64,000 nucleotides of DNA, taken from Gigantopelta aegis (Eukaryota; Mollusca; Gastropoda; Neomphalida; Peltospiridae). The DNA lies in assembly GCF_016097555.1 (NCBI RefSeq), contig NC_054706.1, forward strand, positions 79,314,353 through 79,378,352, given 5' to 3'. Positions 51,201 to 61,039 of the stretch are shown in pieces. The position numbers were made by a program, and so were the translations under genes. The notes under the pieces are model-generated. The model ran no database searches, was not told the origin of the DNA, and saw nothing but the letters and a program-made list of their open reading frames with translations. Every line of letters begins with the position of its first letter. The first letter of the stretch is position 1.

Positions 51201-51697
51201 AGTGAATGAAGAAAGTTACCCAGCAATGGTGGCAGTCTAATGAATGAGATGAGATATCCTCCAAACCAGCACGTGAAGAAGAGAACCAACAAGGAAAACA
51301 AGTTGCCGCCTGGAAGCGCATTCTTGTCCGTGACAGCCACCAGGAACCCCCACAGAGTGAAGAAGAGAATGAGAAGAAACAGGAATCCCCCCACTCTGCC
51401 GTGTGGGGGACACAACAACGCAAACTTGAATCTGTCACAACACGATGGGTTGCTTGGCAACGGGTTCCGTGTAGTTAGTAATGGCGATGTACACCGACCA
51501 CAACACAGACGACACCAGACACATCGTTCAGGTTTCTTCCTTTTGGGTACCTCATCTTCAGCTTGAAACGTGACCTCTCTGTTACTGAATGAATTGCTTT
51601 TACACAGTGTTCCTTCATCCTTTCCGTTTTTAGTAACAGATTCATCACACTCTCTTATCTCTTGTAGGTGAAGATCACTGTGTTCTGTATTATCCAT
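32392..51697 (-). CDS. SLC9B2: SLC9B (NHA/NHA2-type) sodium/proton antiporter with two alternative last exons
   Basis: SLC9B proteins are cation/proton antiporter-2 family exchangers (Na+ or Li+ against H+) of plasma membrane and organelles. Common exons on the minus strand: 51220-51697, 50265-50352, 48878-49060, 47051-47226, 46639-46745, 46214-46378, 44433-44541, 43902-44038 and 42664-42753 (511 codons, every phase consistent). The last exon is either 38797-39006 (580 aa in total) or 32392-32700 (613 aa). Family marks: CPPHGRVG and LPGGNLF near the first helix, LPPLLGMLIVGGLL, IRAGLGLDPKALRRL, SPAVVVPSLLGLQERGYGVE, the ion-binding Asp pair in ASIDDVLAITGF (Asp290-Asp291), IFQPLLFGLIGAAV and AWLPKATVQ. 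The SLC9B1/B2 split is a vertebrate matter, so the symbol means SLC9B family. The ATG is at 51695-51697. Confidence 0.96.
32803..33922 (-). repeat. 59-bp tandem array (~19 copies) before SLC9B exon B
   Basis: Unit (plus strand): CACATATTACCTCCATATAC, AAGTCACCTGCTCATAGTAA, GTGTACAAGCACAAAATGG. In the gene's sense each unit has TATGAGCAG/GTGAC and GGAG/GTAATA, which look like weak splice sites. The array ends about 100 bp upstream of the true acceptor at 32701. Confidence 0.95.
34989..35108. mobile_element. Short MITE
   Basis: Ends CAGGAGCCTAGTTCAC and GTGAATTAGGCCCCTG are imperfect inverted repeats; 120 bp in all. Target duplication not clear. Confidence 0.55.
36007..36264. mobile_element. 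hAT-like MITE with two long G-tracts and 5-bp target duplication
   Basis: CAGGGGCGTAGC at the left and CTACGCCCCTG at the right; direct repeats AAAGC at 36002-36006 and 36265-36269. G runs of about 40 and 30 bases (near 36032-36070 and 36193-36225) lie on the plus strand. The poly-Gly/poly-Pro reading frames are artefacts of these runs. Confidence 0.75.
36480..37610. other. Unidentified CpG-richer stretch, possibly a mobile element
   Basis: Contains GGGCGCAGCCATTTTGTACC, CACGTCAGGAATTAGTCTTC and TGAGCTGACGTCACTTCGAC. Base composition differs from the flanking AT-rich intron. Two small open frames (36501-36713 and 37383-37607, plus strand) have no recognisable domain. I suspect a decayed dispersed repeat. 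Confidence 0.3.
37837..38095 (-). mobile_element. SINE copy (tail type 2), minus orientation
   Basis: Starts AAGGAAATGTTTTATTTAAC, continues CGATTAGCAGCAAGGGATCT, TATGCACCATCCCATAGACA, CTAGTCGTGGTGCACTGGCT and ends near the head. Well preserved in the body. Confidence 0.82.
38797..39006 (-). CDS. SLC9B2: SLC9B terminal exon A (proximal)
   Basis: 69 codons plus TGA. It encodes the last membrane helix VLTIAVLSILITAPIGS and TAIAFLGPRLL, then a short acidic, Gln/Asn-rich tail ending NNQEEHPLT. Acceptor ACGTGCTAG with a poor pyrimidine tract, weaker than that of exon B. It is phase 0 and compatible with exon 42664-42753. Confidence 0.9.
   Translation of the reverse strand: MLTIAVLSILITAPIGSTAIAFLGPRLLKHRLQSTQMTVEVDANDKQQLHDTNGEESLPLNNQEEHPLT
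39007..42663 (-). other. SLC9B intron between exon 9 and terminal exon A
   Basis: AT-rich, 3.7 kb. It includes a partial MITE of the CAGTRAAACCTCTCT family at about 39646-39810 and C-runs near 41468. No coding sequence recognised. Confidence 0.7.
42664..42753 (-). CDS. SLC9B2: SLC9B exon 9 (last common exon)
   Basis: 30 codons in phase 0: AAIGALALDQAMSRNKSGMK and NDDEIKYGKQ, the charged loop before the last helix. Acceptor TTCTAACAG, donor CAG/GTGAGT. It can join either of the two phase-0 terminal exons. Confidence 0.94.
42898..43203 (-). repeat. 43-bp tandem array, ~7 copies
   Basis: Unit CACTCACAAGGCTCACAGCT, GACCGGCGACAAGCACCCAA, CAA, with AAGG/ATGG variants. It begins 145 bp upstream (gene sense) of the exon at 42664-42753. 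Confidence 0.93.
43902..44038 (-). CDS. SLC9B2: SLC9B exon 8
   Basis: 137 nt encoding ALGLATLGIGLGIRMLVSFC, ALFCSSLNMRERIFIAIAWL and PKATVQ. The Arg in GIRML and the WLPKATVQ motif are conserved in NHA proteins. Acceptor TGTTGCCCAG, donor CAG/GTAACT. Confidence 0.95.
44433..44541 (-). CDS. SLC9B2: SLC9B exon 7
   Basis: 109 nt encoding NPIENVVGVLWMIFQPLLFG and LIGAAVNISDIDTNTI. IFQPLLFGLIGA is a family signature. Acceptor TGTTACCCAG, donor G/GTATGT. A long C-run (44371-44394) lies just downstream in the intron. Confidence 0.95.
44744..46038. mobile_element. 1.3-kb hAT-like non-autonomous element with CpG-dense cargo
   Basis: Left end CAGTGGCGGATCCAG, right end CCCCGATCCGACTCG, flanked by ATTTG at 44739-44743 and 46039-46043. 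The inverted ends are imperfect. Inside are a TATATAAAG box (45079-45087), a CpG-dense tract (45170-45570) and adjoining G and C runs (45976-46027). The part ending GGCCCGTTACA near 45948 could be a solo LTR nested within. No long reading frame. Confidence 0.5.
45170..45570. repeat. CpG-dense tract with diverged ~50-bp periodicity
   Basis: Motifs such as GTTCGTTTGATACGACCGTT and GTTCGTTTGACGAGACTGTT recur about 50 bp apart with CGAAGCC and GGAGTCGTC. CpG is far commoner than anywhere else in the window. Confidence 0.5.
46214..46378 (-). CDS. SLC9B2: SLC9B exon 6
   Basis: 55 codons in phase 0: KHLVLFRSTLLLGLGLLAIF, LSIYLEWSGAGPLGCLSLAF and VAALKWRKEVHPDDK. The G-x-G-P-L region corresponds to the GSGGL turn of NHA2. 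Acceptor is a T-run then CAG; donor AAG/GTGAAA. Confidence 0.94.
46639..46745 (-). CDS. SLC9B2: SLC9B exon 5
   Basis: 107 nt encoding NLVWTLFKGPLEAIVGVIYG and ILMGIVLWYVPHKSS, a transmembrane hairpin. Acceptor ATATTTTTAG, donor AGT/GTAAGT, phase 0 out. Confidence 0.93.
47051..47226 (-). CDS. SLC9B2: SLC9B exon 4 (ion-binding Asp-Asp)
   Basis: 176 nt encoding FVIAAVSPAVVVPSLLGLQE, RGYGVEKGVPTLVIAAASID and DVLAITGFGVLMGITFSK. The two consecutive aspartates (290-291) are the transport residues of electrogenic CPA2 antiporters. Acceptor TTGTTTCAG, donor G/GTAAAA. Confidence 0.96.
47375..47605 (+). mobile_element. SINE copy, diverged
   Basis: TATATGTTGTCCTGACTGTG, CATATCAAAGATCTCTTGCT and TTAGTGTTGTAGTTAAACAA follow the family order. 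Old copy in the SLC9B intron. Confidence 0.6.
47622..48662 (-). repeat. 69-bp tandem array (~13 copies) with a perfect 5' splice consensus in most units
   Basis: Plus-strand unit: AACATATACAGTAACTCACC, TGGAGGAGACCAGGCCTGTT, TCACCACTGATCTAGATAAT, GCACTCATT. In the SLC9B sense most units read CTCCAG/GTGAGTTACTG (some CGCCAG/GTGAGT), a perfect donor. Because 69 is divisible by three, one frame stays open across the array, but this is not a gene. One unit carries the MITE at 47726-47873. Early units have a variant ACTATAAAG spacer. Confidence 0.93.
47726..47873. mobile_element. 148-bp palindromic MITE inserted in a tandem unit
   Basis: Ends GGGCCCTATTTTCGAAG and CTTCGAAAATATGGACCC, with the inverted arms extending inward (ACGAAATCGT / ACGATTTCGT). 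The neighbouring units show the empty site ACCAGGCCTG; here it reads ACCAG-element-AGGCCTG, so the target duplication is short (AG, at most CCAG). Confidence 0.85.
48659..48842. mobile_element. MITE of the CAGTRAAACCTCT family next to the 69-bp array
   Basis: CAGTAAAACACCTCTTAACAG at the left and AAAGAGGTTTCACAG at the right. The left end coincides with the CAGTAA of the last 69-bp unit. Confidence 0.6.
48878..49060 (-). CDS. SLC9B2: SLC9B exon 3
   Basis: 183 nt encoding RQIALTVILIRAGLGLDPKA, then LRRLSFVVVRLAFSPCLVET and AHLLLGFPWEWGFMLG. Matches the NHA2 helices that include the RAGLGLD motif. Acceptor TCTCTTTAG, donor GG/GTAATC, phase 2 in and out. Confidence 0.95.
49527..49702 (-). mobile_element. 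SINE copy (tail type 2), internally deleted
   Basis: AAGGAAATGTTTTATTTAAC, GGTTAAGGATCACACAGATA, then directly the head region AAGGATCGATCCCAAATTGA and CTTTACCACTGGGTTATGTC. The middle body (AGCAAGGGATCTTTTATATG) is missing. Confidence 0.75.
49898..50249. mobile_element. 352-bp TTAA-target MITE beside SLC9B exon 2
   Basis: Inverted ends AGGGACATTCCTGAGT / ACTCAGGAATGTCCCT with TTAA at 49894-49897 and 50250-50253. TTAA duplication points to piggyBac or Kolobok. The interior is AT-rich and non-coding. Confidence 0.88.
50265..50352 (-). CDS. SLC9B2: SLC9B exon 2
   Basis: 88 nt encoding GMLIVGGLLNNVPHISIAKD and IDHTWSAGA, the continuation of LPPLLG in the NHA family. Acceptor ATGTTTCAG, donor AG/GTTCGT. 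The end of a TTAA transposon lies only 15 bases beyond the donor. Confidence 0.93.
50898..51177. mobile_element. 280-bp inverted-repeat element near SLC9B exon 1 donor
   Basis: GAGTTCAAACTTAACGGC and TTAGGTTTGAGCCC are imperfect inverted ends; TTATGC occurs at 50892-50897 and 51178-51183 as a likely target duplication. It ends about 40 bp from the exon 1 donor. Confidence 0.55.
51220..51697 (-). CDS. SLC9B2: SLC9B exon 1 (coding; N-terminus and first helices)
   Basis: Residues 1-159. A hydrophilic cytosolic head rich in acidic residues and cysteines (CVWCRLCCGRC, 59-69) is followed by CPPHGRVGGFLFLLILFFTL and LPGGNLFSLLVLFFTCWFGG. An acceptor TTTCGGCAG at 51717-51725 places the exon start at 51716, so 51698-51716 is 5' UTR and at least one non-coding exon lies at higher coordinates. 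Donor G/GTAACT. Confidence 0.93.
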
Positions 51698-51716
51698 ACT
51701 TTGTTATCGTTCAAGT

Positions 51717-53252
51717 CTGCCGAAACAAAAAACAATACGGAAATTAGTTTTATAAAACATATTGAGTTACTGAATTTGATTATATATAAAATTATTACCC
51801 CAGCGGTCACTCATAACAAGAAAAATATTTTCCATATTTTCTCAGTGAGAAATATTCTGCATTGGTCTAACGAACAATACTATTGGACAATTTGATGCTT
51901 ACAAACCAATGACCTTGTCGGTACTAAATATGACATCATCACGATTTTGTAAATGCAAAAAAATTACGTCATGTAGTTTAAAGAGTTTGCGTTTATGTCT
52001 CTCAGTTTTTGGTGTTAAATTTATTACAAAATGTCATTTTAATGCAATTCCTTATAGGTTTTGTAGCAGAATAAAGAGAACTTTTGTTTTTGAAAATTAT
52101 TTATGAATGTGATTAAATTAAGTTATAGCAATTCTCAGAATGTAAAGTATGTTTACATCTTTTCTATACAGGTTGGCCTTCGTGCATGTGCGTCGAAAAT
52201 AAAGGCTTTTACAGAAAAAATAGCTGAGATAATAAATAGAATAACAAAACGGTACCAGTTATTATCAAATTTGTCCCTCGTAAAATAATTTTCATTTGTC
52301 ACTCGCTAAAGCTTGTGACAACTGAAAATTATTTCACTCAGAACATAAGTTTGATAATAACTGGTAATTCATTTATTATCCTCTATGTAACAGATGAAAG
52401 ACTGCCACAGCAGATTACACACTATTTTAAGATGAAAAACTAATTAACAAAGAGTACAGCATATGCCAAGTGGGGATAACTTAAAACAATATATAATGAT
52501 CTAAATAAAACATGTAAATAAATACTCCAGACCATTAGAGGGATTAAAAGAAATTTTATAGTTTTACATGTTTCACTTTCCTAAGAATGAATTATTAGGA
52601 GTTTATTAAAACATAATACAAGTATATAATAATAATTTATTAGACCTTGCTGCCAACACATTTTAGTTAAATCAAACCATTAGATGAAAGTTTTAAAGTG
52701 TCTTTGGTTCCATGACACCACTAGAGCACATTGATTAATTAATCATCGGCTGTTGGATGTCAAACATTCGGTAATCGGAGGAAACCTGCTACATTTTTTC
52801 TAATGCAGCAAGGGATCTTTTATATACACTTTCCCACAGACAGGAAAGCACATACCACGGCCTTTGTCCAGTTGTGGTGCACTGATTGGAACAAGAAAAA
52901 ACCAATGAGCTGAATGAATTCACCGAAGTGGTTTGATCCTGTGACGCAAGCACCTCAAGTGAGCACTCAACCGACTGAGCTAAATCCCACCCTCTCATTA
53001 GATGAATAAAACTACTTGGAAGTAAATACTTTATGTGGTCTCATATTACCTTTCAAAGTGGAGACTTGAACATATTTATTATTGGTATTGGCTTGGTACT
53101 GTAAAGATTCAGCCATAGACCCTACGGCTGGATTCACATCCCAGTATCAGCTCCTACTAAAATCATGTTTAAATAACTAACTTGGGGGAGGAACACTAAC
53201 TTCTTATTCACTAATATATAGTGGATCGAGGTATGTCCAGGATAGCATGCTA
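51717..53252. other. Upstream region / 5' intron of SLC9B
   Basis: AT-rich, with one full-length SINE (52695-52996). The SLC9B promoter and non-coding first exon should lie in or beyond this region but could not be placed. Confidence 0.6.
52695..52996 (-). mobile_element. Full-length tRNA-derived SINE
   Basis: Best copy in the window. On the minus strand it begins with a tRNA-like head: A box TAGCTCAGTCGG (complement of 52971-52982) and B box GGATCAAACC (complement of 52930-52939). The shared body follows (CCACAACTGGACAAAGGCC, AAAGATCCCTTGCTGCATTA) and the 3' part ATGTGCTCTAGTGGTGTCAT. Pol III boxes make it a SINE rather than a fossil transposon. Confidence 0.88.
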
Positions 53253-56200
53253 TAAAGACACATCTAATACAGTACTCAGTACTACACTCCGACCTATACA
53301 GACACATCTAATATAGTACACAATACTACACTCCTCCAACCTATACAGACACATCTAATACAGTACACAGTATTACACTCCGACCTATACAGACACATCT
53401 AATATAGTACACAGTACTACACTCCGACCTATATGGACACATCTAATACAGTACTCAGTACTACACTCCTCCCACCTATACAGACACATCTAATACAGTA
53501 CACAATACTACACTCCTCCAACCTATACAGACACATCTAATACAGTACACAGTATTACACTCCGACCTATACAGACACATCTAATATAGTACACAGTACT
53601 ACACTCCGACCTATATGGACACATCTAATACAATACTCAGTACTACATTCCTCCCACCTATACAGACACATCTAATACAGTACTCAGTACTACACTCCGA
53701 CCTATACAGACACATCTAATACAGTACACAATACTACACTCCTCCAACCTATACAGACACATCTAATACAGTACACAGTATTACACTCCAACCTATACAG
53801 ACACATCTAATACAGTACACAGTATTACACACCGACCTATACAGACACATCTAATATAGTACACAGTACTACACTCCGACCTATATGGACACATCTAATA
53901 CAGTACTCAGTACTACACTCCTCCCACCTATACAGACACATCTAATACAGTACACAAGACTACACTCCTCCAACCTATACAGACACATCTAATACAGTAC
54001 ACAGTATTACACTCCGACCTATACAGACACATCTAATATAGTACACAGTACTACACTCCGACCTATATGGACACATCTAATACAATACTCAGTACTACAT
54101 TCCTCCCACCTATACAGACACATCTAATACAGTACACAGTATTACACTCCGACCTATACAGACACATCTAATATAGTACACAGTACTACACTCCGACCTA
54201 TATGGACACATCTAATACAGTACTCAGTACTACACTCCGACCTATACAGACACATCTAATACAGTACACAGTATTACACTCCGACCTATACAGACACATC
54301 TAATATAGTACACAGTACTACACTCCGACCTATATGGACACATCTAATACAGTACTCAGTACTACACTCCTCCCACCTATACAGACACATCTAATACAGT
54401 ACACAGTATTACACTCCGACCTATACAGACACATCTAATATAGTACACAGTACTACACTCTGACCTATATAGACACATCTAATACAGTACTCAGTACTAC
54501 ACTCCTCCCACCTATACAGACACATCTAATACAGTACACAGTATTACACTCCGACCTATACAGACACATCTAATATAGTACACAGTACTACACTCCTCCA
54601 ACCTATACAGACACATCTAATATAGTACACAGTACTACACTCCTCCCACCTATATAGACACATCTAATATAGTACACAGTACTACACTCTGACCTATACA
54701 GACACATCTAATATAGTACACAGTACTACACTCCGACCTATACGGACACATCTAATATAGCACACAGTACTACACTCCGACCTATACAGACAACTAATAT
54801 AGCACACAGTACTACACTCCGACCTATACAGACACATCTAATACAGTACACAGTACTACACTCCGACCTATATGGACACATCTAATACAGTACACAGTAC
54901 TACACTCCGACCTATACAGACACATCTAATACAGTACACAGTACTACACTCCGACCTATACAGACACATCTAATACAGTACACAGTACTACACTCCGACC
55001 TATATGGACACATCTAATACAGTACACAGTACTACACTCCTCCCACCTATACAGACACATCTAATACAGTACAGTATTACACTCCGACCTATACAGACAC
55101 ATCTAATATAGTACACAGTACTACACTCCGACCTATATGGACACATCTAATACAGTACACAGTACTACACTCCTCCCACCTATACAGACACATCTAATAC
55201 AGTACACAGTACTACACTCCGACCTATACAGACACATCTAATACAGTACACAGTACTACACTCCGACCTATATGGACACAACTAATACAGTACACAGTAT
55301 TACACTCCGACCTATACAGACACATCTAATATAGTACACAGTACTACACTCTGACCTATACAGACACATCTAATACAGTACACAGTATTACACTCCGACC
55401 TATACAGACACATCTAATATAATACACAGTACTACACTCCGACCTATATGGACACATCTAATACAATACTCAGTACTACATTCCTCCCACCTATACAGAC
55501 ACATCTAATACAGTACACAGTATTACACTCCGACCTATACAGACACATCTAATATAGTACACAGTACTACACTCCGACCTATATGGACACATCTAATACA
55601 GTACTCAGTACTACACTCCGACCTATACAGACACATCTAATACAGTACACAGTATTACACTCCGACCTATACAGACACATCTAATATAGTACACAGTACT
55701 ACACTCCGACCTATATGGACACATCTAATACAGTACTCAGTACTACACTCCTCCCACCTATACAGACACATCTAATACAGTACACAGTATTACACTCCGA
55801 CCTATACAGACACATCTAATATAGTACACAGTACTACACTCTGACCTATATAGACACATCTAATACAGTACTCAGTACTACACTCCTCCCACCTATACAG
55901 ACACATCTAATACAGTACACAGTATTACACTCCGACCTATACAGACACATCTAATATAGTACACAGTACTACACTCCTCCAACCTATACAGACACATCTA
56001 ATATAGTACACAGTACTACACTCCTCCCACCTATATAGACACATCTAATATAGTACACAGTACTACACTCTGACCTATACAGACACATCTAATATAGTAC
56101 ACAGTACTACACTCCGACCTATACGGACACATCTAATATAGCACACAGTACTACACTCCGACCTATACAGACAACTAATATAGCACACAGTACTACACTC

Positions 56201-57056
56201 CGACCTATACAGACACATCTAATACAGTACACAGTACTACACTCCGACCTATATGGACACATCTAATACAGTACACAGTACTACACTCCGACCTATACAG
56301 ACACATCTAATACAGTACACAGTACTACACTCCGACCTATACAGACACATCTAATACAGTACACAGTACTACACTCCGACCTATATGGACACATCTAATA
56401 CAGTACACAGTACTACACTCCTCCCACCTATACAGACACATCTAATACAGTACAGTATTACACTCCGACCTATACAGACACGTCTAATATAGTACACAGT
56501 ACTACACTCCGACCTATATGGACACATCTAATACAGTACACAGTACTACACTCCTCCCACCTATACAGACACATCTAATACAGTACACAGTACTACACTC
56601 CGACCTATACAGACACATCTAATACAGTACACAGTACTACACTCCGACCTATATGGACACAACTAATACAGTACACAGTATTACACTCCGACCTATACAG
56701 ACACATCTAATATAGTACACAGTACTACACTCTGACCTATACAGACACATCTAATACAGTACACAGTATTACACTCCGACCTATACAGACACATCTAATA
56801 TAGTACACAGTATTACACTCCGACCTATACAGACACATCTAATATAGTACACAGTACTACACTCTGACCTATACAGACACATCTAATACAGTACACAGTA
56901 TTACACTCCGACCTATACAGACACATCTAATATAGTACACAGTACTACACTCCGACCTATATGGACACATCTAATATAGTACACAGTACTACACTCCGAC
57001 CTATACAGACACATCTAATATAGTACACAGTACTACACTCCAACCTATACAGACAT
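53253..57056 (+). repeat. 3.8-kb satellite, ~44-bp unit, ~85 copies, with 1381-bp duplication
   Basis: Unit: CCTATACAGACACATCTAAT, ACAGTACACAGTACTACACT, CCGA; some units carry CTCCCAC or CTCCAAC instead of CGAC (about 47 bp). Unit variants are arranged in order: rare variants recur exactly 1381 bp apart (TACAATACTC at 54081 and 55462; CAACTAATAT at 54791 and 56172; ACTAATACAG after GACACA at 55281 and 56662). Confidence 0.96.
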
Positions 57057-59444
57057 ATCAATTATATAAAAGCAGATTAAAAGCACAAAAACTGTACATA
57101 CGTTACACATAAAAAAACGTGTGCATTTTTACCTGTAAAACATACACTTACATCAACACACTCTAACATCCATAAAAGGTCTTCCGTTGACCGGTGCCTC
57201 ACACAATTAATTTCATTCTGGACAACATTGTACTGTCAGTATCAATAACCCAAGACAAGGGAGCACTGTCAACACTGTGTATGTAAATTGAAAGAAACAC
57301 ATTTATTATCGTAAGAAATCTTTGCCAACAATAAGCCTTGAGCACAAACCTCATTCTTGCATAATGTGTACCTGACAGCACATTTATCTTTTCAGTTAGA
57401 TGTATAATTAAATGCCTGCTACAGGCAAGTTATATTCATATTTATAGTTGCAGATATGCAATGGTACTAGTGTTAGTAATTATATTAAAATTACAATAAC
57501 ACAATGTATTAAGATTATATCTGAATTCCCTCTTCAACAAATCCAACCCAAATATTACACTTTACTGTTTAAAATGTAACTAATCTCTGTTAAATATGTC
57601 ATAATCATGTACTTCTGGTTAATTACAGAATCAATATTTAAAATCTTAATGTTAATAACAATTATATTGTTGTAAAGATCAATGAATGTATTACAGTATA
57701 GTAATTAATACATAATACACATCAAGGATGAGATACTTGTTATAAAGTAAAAGCTTAAGTGACACCTTTAATATAGGCATCAGAAGTGGCTGCGTCCCTA
57801 CCCCCAACTCTGAAGCTGAAAGGGCCAGAGTATGCATTCTCCACCAATTGGAAGGGGATCAAAACATGAATTTGAATGATTATAAACATATAAAGTGTTT
57901 TATAGCATGAATGTACAACTATATATATGACCTCACATTTAATAACTGTCCCCCTCCCACCATAATTACTGGCATTTTCCACCTCCAATGTTTAAAAACT
58001 CCACACTACTTTTAAAGAATGTCAATAGATCAAAATTTTAGTTCAAATCCAATCTACTTTGTGAAAATTATTTTATGCAAAATAATAATAATAAATATAA
58101 TAATAATAATAATTAAAACCCCCAAATAATGATAAAAAGCTGAAAAAAATAACGTACCCGATATTTTTAGTATGGAGACTGATCTCCTTTGTTTACAATG
58201 TCTGAAAGACACATAATATATACATAACAAAGCATACTAGATTAACTAAACACCAGAAACAGCTTACTGGTGCAATAAGATGACAAGAGGAAAAGCCTGT
58301 GGTAAACTAGGTGACCGTGTTATGTTCGTCACAGCTAGCATGAGATAAGATGTTAAAGGGACTTGCTCCTACTTATATTATTGTATATTAGATTACTTGT
58401 AATATTGTGTTTACATATCATGTTTGTTCACATAGTCGTTCTGATGTTTGTACAAGGACTGGACAAATATCACATCAGTCTTCAGGACTCAGTTTGTACA
58501 AAATATTGTACATGTAAAATTAAACAAACTGTATAACGTCATGAAAGAAAAAACTTTCTTCTTGAATTGGCCATTAGTTACAGGAGCTTTATGGAAGCAG
58601 TATACATGTGTTTGGTAGATCAAATGAAAGCTATTTCATGCTCCACTCCTTGTCAAGGTGAGGTAGATTGTATATTTCAGCAACTACACCAGCGGGAGGT
58701 TTGACAGTTCTTGGTAAACACATCCAAGTTGGATTACTATCATTAGTTGAAAAGTCTTTGTTAGACAAATATTGACCACTGCCAGTGATGGAAGAGTTGG
58801 GCCAAACTACTTCTGGTACATTCAGAGGGAGCAGCTAATGAAAGCTTATATGACAGACGACAACTAAACTTGGGTGATGGAAGCCTACTGGCATAGTTTG
58901 AGGGTTGGTGGGCTATGCCCCCCCCCCCCCCCAGTCATGCCTCTTTAATTCTCACCACCTCTTTATATTTTCCTGTCACTCCATAACATCAGTCATAGAC
59001 AGTGAGGCTTGCCACCCAATATAAAGTTCTGGCAGCACCAATGAGGCCCAATGCCTCAAACAGTTTAACACAAACTGTCCATCTTCCAGAACCATAGGAA
59101 AACTGTCCGGCTTTTCTTTACTGTGTCCTAGTAGTAATGATTTATTGGCATTTATTGTGTGGTTTAAAGAATATTACATTTATACAATATATAACAGACA
59201 TTCTTGAGAGGAATCAAGAGCTGTAGAGTTTAAAATAACCTTGGCCTTAGTTTTGGCTCACATTCTTGATGTACAGTTGAAAGACTCTTTGCTGATCTTT
59301 TACACAAACATAAAAGACATCCTTGAAAATGGTTCCAAATGACCTTGACTTCTCCTAAGCTAACCTCTATGGGACTGAAAATGTATAGATGAAAGATTTA
59401 CTTTTTAAAAATCATACCAAATATGAAATCCATCCATCGAAAGG
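57057..59444. other. Non-coding region right of the satellite
   Basis: AT-rich, with a short (AAT)n stretch near 58083 and a C-run near 58920. Small open frames have no recognisable domain. Nothing else supported. Confidence 0.6.
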
Positions 59445-59720
59445 ACAGTTTAAAGTTTGTTTTGTTCAATGACACGTCTAGAGCACATTGACTGATTTAA
59501 TCATCCTCTATTAGATTACACAAACATTTGGTAATTCTGACATATAGTCTCATAGACAGGAAATCTGCTACATTTTTCCATTAGTAGCAAAGGATCTTTC
59601 ATACGCAGCACCATCCCACAGACAAGATAGCACACATACTATGGTCTTTGATAGACCAGTCGTGGTGCATTAGCTGGAACAAGAAATAGCCCAATGGGCC
59701 CATTGACATACTACTAACTA
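59445..59720 (-). mobile_element. SINE copy (tail type 1), minus orientation
   Basis: TTTGTTTTGTTCAATGACAC, TAGAGCACATTGACTGATTT, TCCATTAGTAGCAAAGGATC, CCATCCCACAGACAAGATAG and CAGTCGTGGTGCATTAGCTG in family order. Confidence 0.85.
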
Positions 59721-59954
59721 TGAACGCCATCAGTATGGGTAAAGTCATTTTGAGTTTGTTTAAGTCATGTTCAAGTCATTTGGAAGCTGCAGTGCCATTT
59801 AGAAAGTTTGTTTTAACTTTTAAATCCCTCAATGCATAGCTTTTGTTGTTGGTGTGGGTGTTCGCTCTATGATGATATATCCAATGAACTTCATTGATGT
59901 GATCCTCGTTGCCGGATCATCCCCATGAATGCTTTTAACTTTTAATCCTTTTGA

Positions 59955-60240
59955 TGGAGGATGGGATGTAGCCCAGTGGTAAAGCGCTCACTTGAGGTGT
60001 GGTGGTCTAGAATCTATCCCCATAAATGTGCCCATGGGGCTATTTTTGGTTCCAGCCAGCGCACCACTACTGGTCTATCAAAGGCTGTGGTATGTGCTAA
60101 CCTATCTGTGGGATTGTGCATACAAAAGATCTCTTGCTACTAATGGAACAATATAGTGGGTTTCCTCTCTAAGACTATGTTAAAATTACCAATTTAAAAA
60201 ATCAATATGCTCGAGGTGTTGTTAAACAAAACAAACTTTA
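59955..60240 (+). mobile_element. SINE copy with tRNA-like head (tail type 1)
   Basis: Head TAGCCCAGTGGTAAAGCGCT (A box at 59969-59979) and GGTCTAGAATCTATCCCC (weak B box), body CACCACTACTGGTCTATCAA and TACAAAAGATCTCTTGCTAC, tail TGTTAAACAAAACAAACTTT. Confidence 0.85.
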
Positions 60241-60737
60241 GATGGTCAAATGGCTAGCCAGCTGATGCTGCATGCAAGCCAACAAACCAAAATGTTGACA
60301 GGCTTATCCACTGAACCATGACATTCTAAAATCTTATCCCACTTTAAATGGGGGAATGATTTAATAACGTACATTGTAAAAAACAATCTTGTCAACATTC
60401 AATAAAGAATTGGTAACATTAAACAACCATTTTATATACTAGTAGTTAAAAAATATTGTAGATATTTAAAAAAGTGAAATATGTAATAAATATTTAAAAC
60501 ATGTAATAAATACTGGAGTAAAGAAATATTTTTAAAATGCAACATATTTTGTAGAGATATATTTAATAAAATGAATAATATACAACATTTACTACATAGG
60601 TGTTGTTTAAATCAATTCATAACTGTTTAAAGATATGTGTTGGAAATTGGAGGATCATTCTGCCCACCCTAATGAAAGGTGAATTTTATTTGCAAGTGCC
60701 TTACACAATCAACTGCTATTTGTTGGTTTCCTCTTTT

Positions 60738-60926
60738 TTTTTGAGGAGGGTATTGATACTTTTAAAAAGTAAACAAAGAGGTAAAAATACAAGAACCCAT
60801 GATTTTTTTTATTATCATTTTAGGTTGTTTTTTTTGAGGAGGGTATTGATACTTTTAAAAAGTAAACAAAGAGGTAAAAATACAAGAACCCATTATTTTT
60901 TTAATTATCATTTTAGTTTTTTTCAA
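60738..60926 (+). repeat. 93-bp tandem duplication
   Basis: TTGAGGAGGGTATTGATACT to AATTATCATTTTAG is present twice, starting at 60741 and 60834, nearly identical. Because 93 is divisible by three, a 135-aa frame spans it, but no domain supports a gene. Confidence 0.9.
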
Positions 60927-61039
60927 AACAAACGTTTTTCACCCTGTTTATGGTGTACTATTTTATTATTTAATAAATATATTTTGTTGCCATTGTATAA
61001 TTTATAGAAATGCAACTAATTATCACCCAAGTAAAGTTT

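Noticed and set aside
60600..61007. 135-aa plus-strand frame
   Set aside because: It spans a 93-bp tandem duplication whose length keeps the frame open; no recognisable domain and AT-rich codons.
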